Assembly (NCBI RefSeq): GCF_900129405.1
Contig: NZ_FQVQ01000001.1
Span: 1 to 64,000 of the forward strand
Reading direction: 5' to 3'
DNA from: Flavobacterium fontis
GTDB taxonomy: Bacteria; Bacteroidota; Bacteroidia; Flavobacteriales; Flavobacteriaceae
DNA: 64,000 nucleotides
Below, one piece after another: positions 1 through 7,875 of this stretch. Numbering within the stretch: position 1 is the stretch's first letter; every line of letters starts with the position of its first letter. The position numbers and the translations under genes were made by a program. The notes under the pieces are model-generated. The model was not told the DNA's origin. It worked only from the letters and a program-made list of their open reading frames with translations, and ran no database searches.

Positions 1-986
1 GTATTGTCGGCGTAATTGGCCGTAGTATCATTGGTGCTGTAGGGTAAACTTGGAACCGCGATGGCCGAGTTACAGGTAAGACCTGGCGTAGCCGTCGTAA
101 AGTTAAACGGACCTACCCAAGCACTATTGCTCTGTGCACAAACGGCGCGAACAAAGTAAACATAAGCGGTAGAAGGTGTTAAGCCTGTGGCTGTATAATT
201 ATTTCCGGTAACCAATACGCCAGAACCTGTGGGAGTACCTGTAGCAGGTACAACTTCCACTTCATATTGAGGAGCGGTACCGTTCCAACCTAAAAGCGCA
301 GAAGTTTGCGTGATATTATTAATCGTTAAATTCGTAGGAACTACACAACGTTCAACCAAACTCACCGCATCAATCAACCAACGGTCTCCACCCAAAGCAG
401 TAGAAGGCTGGGTAAAACGCATCATGAAAGCAATGTAGACTTGCTGTCCTGCAAACGCCGATAAATCAATTACCTTCTCTTCATACACGTTAAACGTAGC
501 GGACAAGGTTGCTTCTGTATAGGAAGCCGCTGTTTGGGTATAGCCTGCGATATTGGTTTGCGCTCCGGGTGCATTCGGGGTTGGATTTACCAATACAAAA
601 TACTCGGTACCTTGGGCACCCAATAGTGTTGAGCGTGTCCAAAAACGTAATTCTCCATTGGCGGGAACCGTTATTCTTGGCGTTGCTAAATAGTCTTCAG
701 AAGTGTTACCTTGACCAATGTTTTCATTATTCATGAAAGCCACATTGGTACCTGCATACACATTGGCCGCTGAGGTATTGATGGTCCAACGACGGGTAGT
801 ACCCACACCGTTATCAAAAACAGCCCACTGGTTACCCGTGGCTCCCGTTCCCAAAGTCCAAGGCGATGGATTTGTAGCTACGTCCGGACCGGTCGTATTC
901 TCAAATCCCTCAACTCCTGGAGTCGGAAATTGGGCAAACCCAAAAAAAGTACACAGTAAAGCAAGAACGAAAGTAATTTTCTTCAT
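1..986 (-). CDS. Secreted fibronectin type III / adhesion-type protein, 5' part only
   Basis: The reading frame starts at an ATG at 986 and stays open to the left edge, so the C-terminal part lies outside the window. The first 19 residues form a signal peptide (MKKITFVLALLCTFFGFAQ). About residues 25-200 resemble the jelly-roll (MAM-like, 'choice-of-anchor J') domains of Bacteroidetes secreted proteins, with motifs such as RWTINTS, LRFWTRS and VYIAFMMRF. A fibronectin type III domain follows (VPTNLTINNITQTSALLGWN ... YVYFVRAVC). Such proteins are often exported by the type IX secretion system with a C-terminal sorting domain, but that end is not visible. It is divergent from hflX. Binding partner and function are unknown. 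Confidence 0.8.
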   Translation of the reverse strand, partial: MKKITFVLALLCTFFGFAQFPTPGVEGFENTTGPDVATNPSPWTLGTGATGNQWAVFDNGVGTTRRWTINTSAANVYAGTNVAFMNNENIGQGNTSEDYLATPRITVPANGELRFWTRSTLLGAQGTEYFVLVNPTPNAPGAQTNIAGYTQTAASYTEATLSATFNVYEEKVIDLSAFAGQQVYIAFMMRFTQPSTALGGDRWLIDAVSLVERCVVPTNLTINNITQTSALLGWNGTAPQYEVEVVPATGTPTGSGVLVTGNNYTATGLTPSTAYVYFVRAVCAQSNSAWVGPFNFTTATPGLTCNSAIAVPSLPYSTNDTTANYADN

Positions 987-992
987 TTACAA

Positions 993-1040
993 TGGAGATT
1001 AAGTTAATTAAAGTATAGTGTTCGAATGATTTAATCTCCA
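993..1040. promoter_or_regulatory. Inverted repeat in the leader of the fibronectin-type gene
   Basis: TGGAGATTAA (993-1002) and TTAATCTCCA (1031-1040) are perfect 10-bp reverse complements separated by 28 nt. The left arm lies 7 bp upstream of the ATG at 986. The right arm touches the promoter core CAAATTTA at 1039-1046. It could be a protein operator or a leader hairpin near the ribosome binding region; the sequence does not decide. Confidence 0.4.
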
Positions 1041-1046
1041 AATTTA
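1039..1046 (-). promoter_or_regulatory. Putative -7 promoter core of the fibronectin-type gene
   Basis: On the minus strand this reads TAAATTTG, matching the Bacteroidetes TAnnTTTG core, about 52 bp upstream of the ATG at 986. I do not see a well-spaced -33 TTG element. Confidence 0.4.
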
Positions 1047-1140
1047 AAAAAAAATCTGAATCTCAGCGGAAAAACTCAATTTTAAGACGTATTCGATGGG
1101 TTTGATTGGGTATTTGAAAAAAAAAGTAAACATTATTGCC

Positions 1141-1148
1141 TATTTTTG
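1141..1148 (+). promoter_or_regulatory. Putative -7 promoter core of hflX
   Basis: TATTTTTG matches TAnnTTTG and ends 18 bp before the hflX ATG. A TTTG at 1113-1116 could serve as -33 element, although the 24-bp spacing is a little long. Confidence 0.45.
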
Positions 1149-1166
1149 TAGTCTGTTTTTGAAGTT

Positions 1167-2390
1167 ATGCTGGAAAAGGAAAAAATAAATTTTGAAAGAA
1201 CGGTACTCGTCGGTATTGTTACACAATTTCAAAATGAAGATAAATTAAAAGAATATTTAGACGAATTAGCATTTCTAACGTTTACAGCGGGTGGAGAAGT
1301 GGTTAAACGGTTTTGGCAAAAATTAGACCGGCCCAACCCCAAGACCTTTTTGGGTACAGGAAAAATGGATGAAATTCACTTGTTTGTCAAAGAGCATGGA
1401 ATATCAACCGTTATTTTTGACGACGAACTTTCTCCTTCCCAACAAAAAAACATTTCCAAAATACTTGATTGCAAGGTTTTAGACCGAACCAACCTTATCC
1501 TCGATATTTTTGCACAACGGGCCGAAACATCGTATGCGCGAACCCAAGTTGAATTAGCCCAATGCCAGTATTTGTTACCGCGTCTTTCTGGGATGTGGAC
1601 GCACTTGGAACGTCAAAAGGGAGGAATTGGTTTACGCGGTCCGGGGGAGACCGAAATTGAAACCGACCGCCGAATTGTAAGGGATCGAATCGCTTTATTG
1701 AAAGATAAAATTCGTACCATTGACAAACAAATGGCTGTGCAACGAAGCAACCGTGGCGCAATGGTTCGTGTTGCCTTGGTCGGGTACACCAATGTAGGGA
1801 AATCCACCTTAATGAATGCTGTTGGGAAAAGTGATGTTTTTGTTGAAAATAAACTTTTTGCGACGCTTGACACGACTGTTCGAAAAGTTGTCGTGAAAAA
1901 TCTACCTTTCTTGCTTTCTGATACCGTAGGATTTATCCGAAAACTCCCTACACAGCTGATCGAATCTTTCAAAAGTACCTTGGATGAAGTTAGAGAAGCC
2001 GATTTGCTCCTTCATGTGGTCGATATTTCGCACCCTGATTTTGAAGAACATATTGAGTCGGTAAATCAAATTTTAACCGACATTAAAAGTAGTGACAAAC
2101 CTACTTTGATGATTTTTAATAAAATTGATGCGTACCAACACGATAGCATTGCTGAAGATGATTTAACCACCGAACGAACCCGAAAACACTATACGTTGGA
2201 GGAATGGAAGCAAACCTGGATGAGTCATTTGGGAGAAGATCACACTATTTTTATCTCTGCCACGGAGAAAGCTAATTTTGAAGAGTTTAGAGAAAAAGTA
2301 TATGAAGCGGTTCGGAAAATCCACATCACCCGTTTTCCTTATAATAAATTCTTATTTCCCGACTACAAAGACGCGGTTGAGAATGCGTAA
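1167..2390 (+). CDS. hflX: GTPase HflX
   Basis: HflX is a ribosome-associated GTPase that binds the 50S subunit and splits stalled or heat-damaged 70S ribosomes. At 407 residues it has the usual length. The N-terminal HflX domain is followed by the family signature near residues 152-169 (GGIGLRGPGETEIETDRR) and then the G domain: G1 GYTNVGKST at 206-214, G3 DTVG at 252-255, G4 NKID at 318-321. It stands alone, divergent from the secreted protein on its left and convergent with the DUF3078 gene on its right. The family assignment is firm. Confidence 0.96.
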   Translation: MLEKEKINFERTVLVGIVTQFQNEDKLKEYLDELAFLTFTAGGEVVKRFWQKLDRPNPKTFLGTGKMDEIHLFVKEHGISTVIFDDELSPSQQKNISKILDCKVLDRTNLILDIFAQRAETSYARTQVELAQCQYLLPRLSGMWTHLERQKGGIGLRGPGETEIETDRRIVRDRIALLKDKIRTIDKQMAVQRSNRGAMVRVALVGYTNVGKSTLMNAVGKSDVFVENKLFATLDTTVRKVVVKNLPFLLSDTVGFIRKLPTQLIESFKSTLDEVREADLLLHVVDISHPDFEEHIESVNQILTDIKSSDKPTLMIFNKIDAYQHDSIAEDDLTTERTRKHYTLEEWKQTWMSHLGEDHTIFISATEKANFEEFREKVYEAVRKIHITRFPYNKFLFPDYKDAVENA

Positions 2391-2424
2391 CTTCTCGAGA
2401 GCTTTTGAAAAATTAACTGAAGAA

Positions 2425-3306
2425 TTAAAAATTGTAGTTCACCCCTAAACCGATGATTTGGCGCGTTTGAAAGCCTGCAAAAGCATTATCGTCATAAATG
2501 GTTTGAAAAGCAAAAGTGGTGGTTAAATACTTGTTTACCTTCATATTAACATTTAAAGTATAATCCACATCGACATTTTGAGCGTCTTCGTTGTAATTGG
2601 AGTAAAGGTTCAAAATATTCTCCATAGTTACATTTTCCATCAATAAACATTTGTAATACCCACTCACAGCGGCACCAAACTCATACCGCATGGTTTCGCC
2701 TTGCAAGACACCAAAAGAACCACTTGTACGTGTAAAATCGGCATCAACCAGCACTACTTTGGAAGTCGCAGGCGCCACGTTTATTTTAAAACTATCACTT
2801 CGTTTCCAAAGCACCCCGGGACCAAACTGTAGGAAAACGGGAGAAAGCAATTTGGAGGTTTTTATTCCTTTTTCAAATCCCGCATCAAATTGTGAGCGAA
2901 AATTGAAAAACATCGAATAATACCAAACCTCGGTAAATTTTTTCCCTAATAACGAATTGAATTGAACCCGGTCGTCGGTTTTTTGAAGTTCTTGTTTTTT
3001 AATCTTCGTGATACCATAGCCCGCGGTCAATTTGTTATCCCAGTTCCAGGTATCGCTTTTGTAATTAAAATCATAACTCAACGAAATGTTTCCCGAAAAA
3101 CTGGTTTGTCCCCCTGCCAACCAGTTATTGAAAATTGCCTGGTTAGCAATAAATGTCGCCAAGCCCTTGCGCGACCATCCATTGGGTTTTTCTTGCGTGA
3201 TATTTTTGACCACTTCTTCAGTTTTATTCAAAAGATCACGCTCGCTCAATTGGGCTTGAACAAGACTCACACTGCACAAGGCAAGGAAAATTATATGTTT
3301 TTTCAC
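2425..3306 (-). CDS. DUF3078 outer-membrane-type protein
   Basis: A 293-residue protein with a signal peptide (MKKHIIFLALCSVSLVQA) and alternating aromatic and polar beta strands ending in the aromatic residue of GVNYNF, which suggests an outer-membrane beta barrel. The segment with FNNWLAGGQTSFSGN and WNWDNKLTAGYG is typical of DUF3078, a Bacteroidetes family without known function. The start codon is GTG. A putative promoter core lies 26 bp upstream, so it may be transcribed separately from the SUF genes behind it. Confidence 0.85.
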   Translation of the reverse strand: MKKHIIFLALCSVSLVQAQLSERDLLNKTEEVVKNITQEKPNGWSRKGLATFIANQAIFNNWLAGGQTSFSGNISLSYDFNYKSDTWNWDNKLTAGYGITKIKKQELQKTDDRVQFNSLLGKKFTEVWYYSMFFNFRSQFDAGFEKGIKTSKLLSPVFLQFGPGVLWKRSDSFKINVAPATSKVVLVDADFTRTSGSFGVLQGETMRYEFGAAVSGYYKCLLMENVTMENILNLYSNYNEDAQNVDVDYTLNVNMKVNKYLTTTFAFQTIYDDNAFAGFQTRQIIGLGVNYNF

Positions 3307-3331
3307 GGAATTTCGGGTTATAAATTCGGCG

Positions 3332-3339
3332 CAAAAATA
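3332..3339 (-). promoter_or_regulatory. Putative -7 promoter core of the DUF3078 gene
   Basis: Reads TATTTTTG on the minus strand, 25 bp upstream of the GTG at 3306, inside the short gap after the DUF2480 gene. Confidence 0.4.
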
Positions 3340-3382
3340 GCGATACTTCTGTGATTTCCAAACTGAAAATGACGAGAGTCTT

Positions 3383-3898
3383 CTACAATTTTGTAGTGCT
3401 TTTTTTAAATAGGGGTACAGCTGAACAGGCTTCCCCGTACATGATACTTTTGGCTACTTTTTGCAATTTTTGAATTGCGGCCACATAAGCACTATCCGGT
3501 ACGGGCTTTTTGGAACACCCTTTTAAAATCACCGGCTTATCGGTGTAGGATGAATAATCCAAATGCTCTAAAATATTTTGATAATACTGGGTATCCAAAG
3601 TTTCAGGTGAACCCAAAACAACCCAGTAGGCCTCGGAAGCGAGGTAGGAACTCACTAAAATAGGTGCCCATGCGGGTAAAATAGCGTCTGTACTACAATA
3701 CACTGCGCAAAGGTGGTCGTGGTATTGTGTCCAATCGTGGTTCTTTAGCGCCTCTCGAAAGTCTTTTTCTTTCAATAAAAACCCTTCTTCAAGCCATTGC
3801 GCGATATCTACACCCGACTTGACTTGTTTTGGATAGTAATCCTCCAAATCAAAAACCATCAAAGCCGACTGGGCAACGCGATTTACAATTTCGTCCAT
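3383..3898 (-). CDS. DUF2480 family protein
   Basis: A soluble 171-residue protein without signal peptide or membrane segment. The opening MDEIVNRVAQSALMVFDLED and the later DAILPAWAPILVSSYL are characteristic of DUF2480, a Bacteroidetes family of unknown function that I recall next to SUF genes. It begins 7 bp after the end of the DUF59 gene, so it is probably the distal gene of the sufS operon, which suggests but does not prove a link to Fe-S metabolism. Three residues C65, C68 and C148 could be examined as possible ligands. Confidence 0.8.
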   Translation of the reverse strand: MDEIVNRVAQSALMVFDLEDYYPKQVKSGVDIAQWLEEGFLLKEKDFREALKNHDWTQYHDHLCAVYCSTDAILPAWAPILVSSYLASEAYWVVLGSPETLDTQYYQNILEHLDYSSYTDKPVILKGCSKKPVPDSAYVAAIQKLQKVAKSIMYGEACSAVPLFKKSTTKL

Positions 3899-3905
3899 AG
3901 CGTCG

Positions 3906-4229
3906 TTACAGCATTCCTAGTTCTAACTTGGCTTCTTCACTCATCAAATCCTTGCTCCAAGGCGGATCAAAAGTAATCTCGACCTCACAGGATTTCACAT
4001 GCTCAATTTTTCTGATTTTTTCTTCCACTTCCGCGGGTAAAGTTTCCGCTACGGGACAATTGGGCGATGTCAAGGTCATCAACACTTTAACCTCATGATC
4101 TTCATTAATCATAACGTCATAAATTAATCCTAATTCATAAATATCCACAGGAATCTCGGGGTCGTAAATGCCTTTGAGCACTTTCACAACATTCTCTCCT
4201 AAATTGATGGTATCGTTAAATTCTTCCAT
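3906..4229 (-). CDS. DUF59 / MIP18-family SUF assembly protein
   Basis: A protein of about 107 residues with the MIP18 (DUF59) fold, as in the C-terminal part of SufT and PaaD: GIYDPEIPVDIYELGLIY near the N-terminus, then LTSPNCPVAE with the conserved cysteine, then EITFDPPWSKD. These proteins assist maturation or delivery of Fe-S clusters. I chose the ATG at 4229; a TTG 33 bp further upstream would give an 11-residue extension that overlaps sufE and is less convincing. It lies 10 bp after sufE and 7 bp before the DUF2480 gene in the sufS block. Confidence 0.9.
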   Translation of the reverse strand: MEEFNDTINLGENVVKVLKGIYDPEIPVDIYELGLIYDVMINEDHEVKVLMTLTSPNCPVAETLPAEVEEKIRKIEHVKSCEVEITFDPPWSKDLMSEEAKLELGML

Positions 4230-4239
4230 AAAACTATCG

Positions 4240-4671
4240 TTAGTTTGTATTTTTTGATTCAAATGCCAACGCGTACATCTTAATTTGTTTGATCATCGAC
4301 ACCAAACCGTTGGCCCGTGTAGGGGACAGATGTTCTTTTAGTCCAATTTCATCTACAAAAGTGGTATCGGTTTCCAAAATCACCTTGGGTTCTTGCCCTG
4401 AAAACACCCGAATTAATAACGCGATAATTCCTTTGGTCAAAATGGCGTCACTGTCGGCTGTAAACCAAATTTTTCCGCCTTCTTCCTCCGCATGAACCCA
4501 CACTTTCGATTGACAGCCTTTAATGATATTAGCATCGGTTTTATATTGGTCAGCGATAATCGGCAACGATTTCCCCAATTCTATAATGTATTCATAGCGC
4601 TGCATCCAGTCGTCAAACATTGAAAACTCATCTACAATCGCTTCTTGTATTGCTTGCGTTGTCATAGTCAT
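4240..4671 (-). CDS. sufE: Cysteine desulfuration protein SufE
   Basis: SufE accepts the persulfide sulfur from SufS and passes it to the SufBCD scaffold. The 143-residue protein carries the catalytic cysteine, C53, in KGCQSKVWV, and the family C-terminal segment DEIGLKEHLSPTRANGL. It begins directly at the stop codon of the small hypothetical gene in front of it (0 bp spacing), which indicates cotranscription with sufS. ATGs at 4671 and 4665 are both possible starts and differ by two residues. Confidence 0.94.
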   Translation of the reverse strand: MTMTTQAIQEAIVDEFSMFDDWMQRYEYIIELGKSLPIIADQYKTDANIIKGCQSKVWVHAEEEGGKIWFTADSDAILTKGIIALLIRVFSGQEPKVILETDTTFVDEIGLKEHLSPTRANGLVSMIKQIKMYALAFESKNTN

Positions 4672-5100
4672 TTATTCTTTGATTAAGGCCAACAAAGAGG
4701 TAATCAACGGTTGTATCTCTACAGGAGGTGTTCCGTGATCAAAATCTTTAGTACGGTAGGTGTTGCCTTTGTATTCTATAGTCAAATTGGCAATAGCTGC
4801 CCCATCGTAAAAGCGTGCTTGCGTTGGGTCGGCATAGGTATTCAATTGTTCCAAAGAAATGGTTTTGAACTGTCCTACCAAAGCCTCCCATTCCGAATCA
4901 GATAGCGTTGAAGCCGTTAAGGTTGCGTCTTTTCCGCGGCCATTTTCATAAGTCAACTCTTTATTTTCTAGCACAATCACTTTGTGTATGCCGCGACTGT
5001 GTGCCGTGTAGGTGAGTTTGGCCGAAGCTAAATCAGCATTGCTTTGGGAACAACCTTTTCCCATCAATAGGGTAAATAAAACGAGAACTAGTGCTTTCAT
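4672..5100 (-). CDS. Small exported protein between sufS and sufE
   Basis: I do not recognise a named domain with certainty. The 142-residue product has an N-terminal hydrophobic segment (MKALVLVLFTLLMGKGCSQS) with a cysteine at 17 that could be a lipoprotein attachment site, although GKGC is a poor lipobox. The rest has strand-like segments and motifs such as SDSEWEALVGQF and TLTIEYKG-like stretches, resembling small periplasmic Bacteroidetes proteins. It sits 11 bp after sufS and abuts sufE, so it belongs to the same operon. An envelope protein in the middle of a cytoplasmic sulfur-transfer operon is unexpected. Confidence 0.75.
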   Translation of the reverse strand: MKALVLVLFTLLMGKGCSQSNADLASAKLTYTAHSRGIHKVIVLENKELTYENGRGKDATLTASTLSDSEWEALVGQFKTISLEQLNTYADPTQARFYDGAAIANLTIEYKGNTYRTKDFDHGTPPVEIQPLITSLLALIKE

Positions 5101-5111
5101 AAACGAAACTT

Positions 5112-6326
5112 TTAAGATAACATCATCACGGCTTTGTGCAGTGCTTCTACAAAAGTATCAATTTCTTCTTTGGTATTGTAAAAAGCAAAACTAGCGCGAA
5201 CCGTTCCGGGAATTCCGAAGAAATCCATGACGGGTTGAGCACAGTGGTGTCCCGTGCGCACTGCTATTCCTAACTTATCTACAATCGTGCCAATGTCGTA
5301 GGGGTGAATGGTTCCAATGTTAAAAGAGATAACGGAAGTCTTTTGGGCGGCAGTACCGTATATGCGCAACCCTTCTATTTGTAGCAACTTTTGGGTGGCG
5401 TACTCCAACAACTCGTGTTCATAGGCTGCGATAGCGTCAAAACCGATTTCGTTCAAATAATCAATCGCCGTTCCCAACACAATCCCGCCTGCAATATGGG
5501 GCGTACCGGCTTCAAATTTATGCGGTAAATCGGCATAGGTTGTTTTTTCAAAACTCACCGTGGCAATCATTTCGCCCCCGCCTTGATAGGGTGGCAACTT
5601 GTTCAACCACGCTTCTTTTCCATACAAGATTCCGGTTCCCGTTGGGCCACATACTTTATGTCCTGAAAACACATAAAAATCACAGTCCATGGCTTGCACA
5701 TCGGGTTTTAAATGTGGCGTTGCTTGTGCTCCATCAATTAAAACTGCTGCGCCAACCTCGTGCGCTTTTTGAATAATATATTCTACCGGATTGATCGTAC
5801 CCAACGCATTGGAAATATGATTCACCGTCACGATTTTTGTTTTCTCCGATACTAACACTTCGTATTCCGATAGAATTAATTCCCCTTTTTCATTCATAGG
5901 GATAACTTTCAACACGGCTCCTGTACGTTCGCACAACATTTGCCAAGGAACTATATTGCTGTGGTGCTCCATCGCCGAGACCAATATTTCGTCACCCGCT
6001 CGTAATAAAGAGGCAAAACCGTTAGCTACCGCATTAATCCCATGAGTGGTACCGGAGGTAAATATAATTTCATGCGCGTGTTTGGCATTCAAATGACGCT
6101 GAATCTTACCGCGGGATACTTCGTAAGCATCGGTGGCAAGCTGACTCAAGGTATGCACCCCGCGATGAATATTGGCGTTGATTTCGCTATAATACTTCGT
6201 GATGGCATCGAGCACTACTTGGGGTTTTTGGGCTGTAGCGCCGTTATCAAAATAGACCAGCGGCTTACCATTCACTTGCTGTGTTAAAATGGGAAAATCC
6301 GCGCGTATTTTATGTAGGTCTAGCAT
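5112..6326 (-). CDS. sufS: Cysteine desulfurase SufS
   Basis: SufS is a PLP enzyme that removes sulfur from L-cysteine for Fe-S cluster assembly and hands it to SufE. The 404-residue length is typical for group II NifS-like enzymes. PLP lysine K224 lies in SGHKVCGPTG, and the persulfide cysteine C362 in RTGHHCAQP. The substrate-binding histidine region SAMEHHSNIVPWQ is at about 118-130. It is the first gene of the block sufS-hyp-sufE-DUF59-DUF2480 and has its own promoter core 24 bp upstream, so it is probably transcribed apart from sufABCD. Confidence 0.96.
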   Translation of the reverse strand: MLDLHKIRADFPILTQQVNGKPLVYFDNGATAQKPQVVLDAITKYYSEINANIHRGVHTLSQLATDAYEVSRGKIQRHLNAKHAHEIIFTSGTTHGINAVANGFASLLRAGDEILVSAMEHHSNIVPWQMLCERTGAVLKVIPMNEKGELILSEYEVLVSEKTKIVTVNHISNALGTINPVEYIIQKAHEVGAAVLIDGAQATPHLKPDVQAMDCDFYVFSGHKVCGPTGTGILYGKEAWLNKLPPYQGGGEMIATVSFEKTTYADLPHKFEAGTPHIAGGIVLGTAIDYLNEIGFDAIAAYEHELLEYATQKLLQIEGLRIYGTAAQKTSVISFNIGTIHPYDIGTIVDKLGIAVRTGHHCAQPVMDFFGIPGTVRASFAFYNTKEEIDTFVEALHKAVMMLS

Positions 6327-6349
6327 TTTATTTAGAATTTTTCTAAATA

Positions 6350-6357
6350 CAAAGATA
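6350..6357 (-). promoter_or_regulatory. Putative -7 promoter core of the sufS operon
   Basis: Reads TATCTTTG on the minus strand, 24 bp upstream of the sufS ATG. It supports separate transcription of the sufS block from the sufABCD block. Confidence 0.5.
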
Positions 6358-6482
6358 TTAAAACTTTCGCCTTTCTACGGGCATTTTGGTCAATTAACTT
6401 TTCCTTATCACTTGTCCATTTTGCGCTGTTTTTTGAATCTAATTTTTCTGTACTTTAGAACATCCAAAACCAAACTTTTTCC

Positions 6483-7832
6483 ATGAAAAAAATCCTGAAA
6501 TACCTTGCGATATTCCTTGCACTGCTTATCGTTGTTTTTTACCTCACCGTGTACCCAAAACTGGATTTAATCTCAGGGTTTTCAGCCAAAAGTGTTGCCT
6601 CGGGAACATTCATCGACAACCGCTCGTTGGAGGTGATTGAATCGGGGGATAATGACATTCCGTTGGTTGATTTGGCCCGAAATTCGGTGCATAAAACGGA
6701 ACAATTTGCCCTTTCCAGTGTCTATGGAATCAAAGAACGCAAAGCCATATACCGTCCCGGATTGGGTGCCACTTTAATTGATGATGAATTTGATATCTCG
6801 CAACCCTATCAAGTGCCGCGGCGAACCATAAAACCCAATACGTCGATTCCGTATCCTTTTGGAGCTGGAGCGCCCAAGGACAGCACGTTTGCCAACATCG
6901 ATTATACCTTACTTCAAAAGACGGTAGCCCAAGCTTTTGATGCTAAGGGAGAAAAAAACAAACGTACTCGTGCGGTCGTGGTTTTGTATAAAGGCCATTT
7001 GGTGTATGAACAGTATGCAGACGGATTTACAAAAGATTCGCGGTTGTTGGGATGGTCGATGACGAAGAGTTTAACGGGGACTTACTTTGGCATTTTACAA
7101 TACCAAGGCAAGCTTAATGTTCAACAACCTGCTCCTATCGCAGCATGGCAGAATGATGCGCGTAAAAAAATTACCCTTCACAATTTATTGCAAATGAATT
7201 CGGGGTTGGAATGGGAAGAGCAATACGATAAAATTTGTGATGCTACAAATATGCTCTTTAAAGCACGGGATATGCCAGTCGTACAACGCGATAAACCCTT
7301 GGTAGGAAAACCCAATGCACATTGGAACTACTCCTCGGGAACGACCAATTTACTGAGCGGAATTTTACGGCAACAGTTTGCATCGCACCAAGAATACCTT
7401 GATTTTTGGTACAATAGTTTGTTGGATAAAATTGGCATGCATTCGGCACTCGTAGAAATCGACATGGCGGGCAATTTCGTAGGTTCGTCCTACGGGTGGG
7501 CCACACCCAGAGATTGGGCCAGATTTGGGCAATTGTATTTACAAAAAGGGTGGTGGAATGGAACGCAAATCTTTGCCGAAGATTGGGCAAAATATGTGGC
7601 TACGCCTACCCCCACCTCAGCCAATCGGTACGGGGCTCAATTTTGGTTGAATGCAGGTGGGAAATTTCCCGATGTCCCGCGCGATATGTTTTATTGCAGT
7701 GGCTATCAAGGGCAAATGATTGCTATTTTTCCTAGCCACGATTTGGTAGTAGTACGCATGGGATTGAAAGAAGATCCTGGCTTTGACTTTAACGCGTTGT
7801 TGAGCGGGATTGTAAAGAGTATAAAAAAATAA
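6483..7832 (+). CDS. Membrane-anchored serine hydrolase, beta-lactamase (class C) family
   Basis: A 449-residue protein with an N-terminal membrane anchor or signal (ILKYLAIFLALLIVVFYLTVY). The beta-lactamase/esterase fold is marked by the SxxK motif SMTK in LLGWSMTKSLTG and by a YSS motif in HWNYSSGTTNLLSG, as in class C beta-lactamases, esterases and D-aminopeptidases. Relatives hydrolyse esters or D-amino-acid peptides in the periplasm; the substrate here is unknown and antibiotic resistance should not be assumed. It lies on the plus strand between sufD and sufS, interrupting the otherwise minus-strand SUF cluster. Confidence 0.9.
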   Translation: MKKILKYLAIFLALLIVVFYLTVYPKLDLISGFSAKSVASGTFIDNRSLEVIESGDNDIPLVDLARNSVHKTEQFALSSVYGIKERKAIYRPGLGATLIDDEFDISQPYQVPRRTIKPNTSIPYPFGAGAPKDSTFANIDYTLLQKTVAQAFDAKGEKNKRTRAVVVLYKGHLVYEQYADGFTKDSRLLGWSMTKSLTGTYFGILQYQGKLNVQQPAPIAAWQNDARKKITLHNLLQMNSGLEWEEQYDKICDATNMLFKARDMPVVQRDKPLVGKPNAHWNYSSGTTNLLSGILRQQFASHQEYLDFWYNSLLDKIGMHSALVEIDMAGNFVGSSYGWATPRDWARFGQLYLQKGWWNGTQIFAEDWAKYVATPTPTSANRYGAQFWLNAGGKFPDVPRDMFYCSGYQGQMIAIFPSHDLVVVRMGLKEDPGFDFNALLSGIVKSIKK

Positions 7833-7853
7833 CGCAGGTTGTAAAAACCTGCG
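7820..7853 (-). terminator. Intrinsic terminator of the sufABCD operon
   Basis: CGCAGGTT (7833-7840) and AACCTGCG (7846-7853) form an 8-bp stem with a 5-nt loop. On the minus strand it is followed by a T-rich tail that overlaps the last codons of the convergent hydrolase gene. It lies 23 bp after the sufD stop. Confidence 0.7.
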
Positions 7854-7875
7854 CCATCTATATCTTTTATAAAAA

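Noticed and set aside
718..1002. Plus-strand frame overlapping the secreted fibronectin gene
   Set aside because: The minus-strand frame has a signal peptide and recognisable domains; the plus-strand frame is its shadow.
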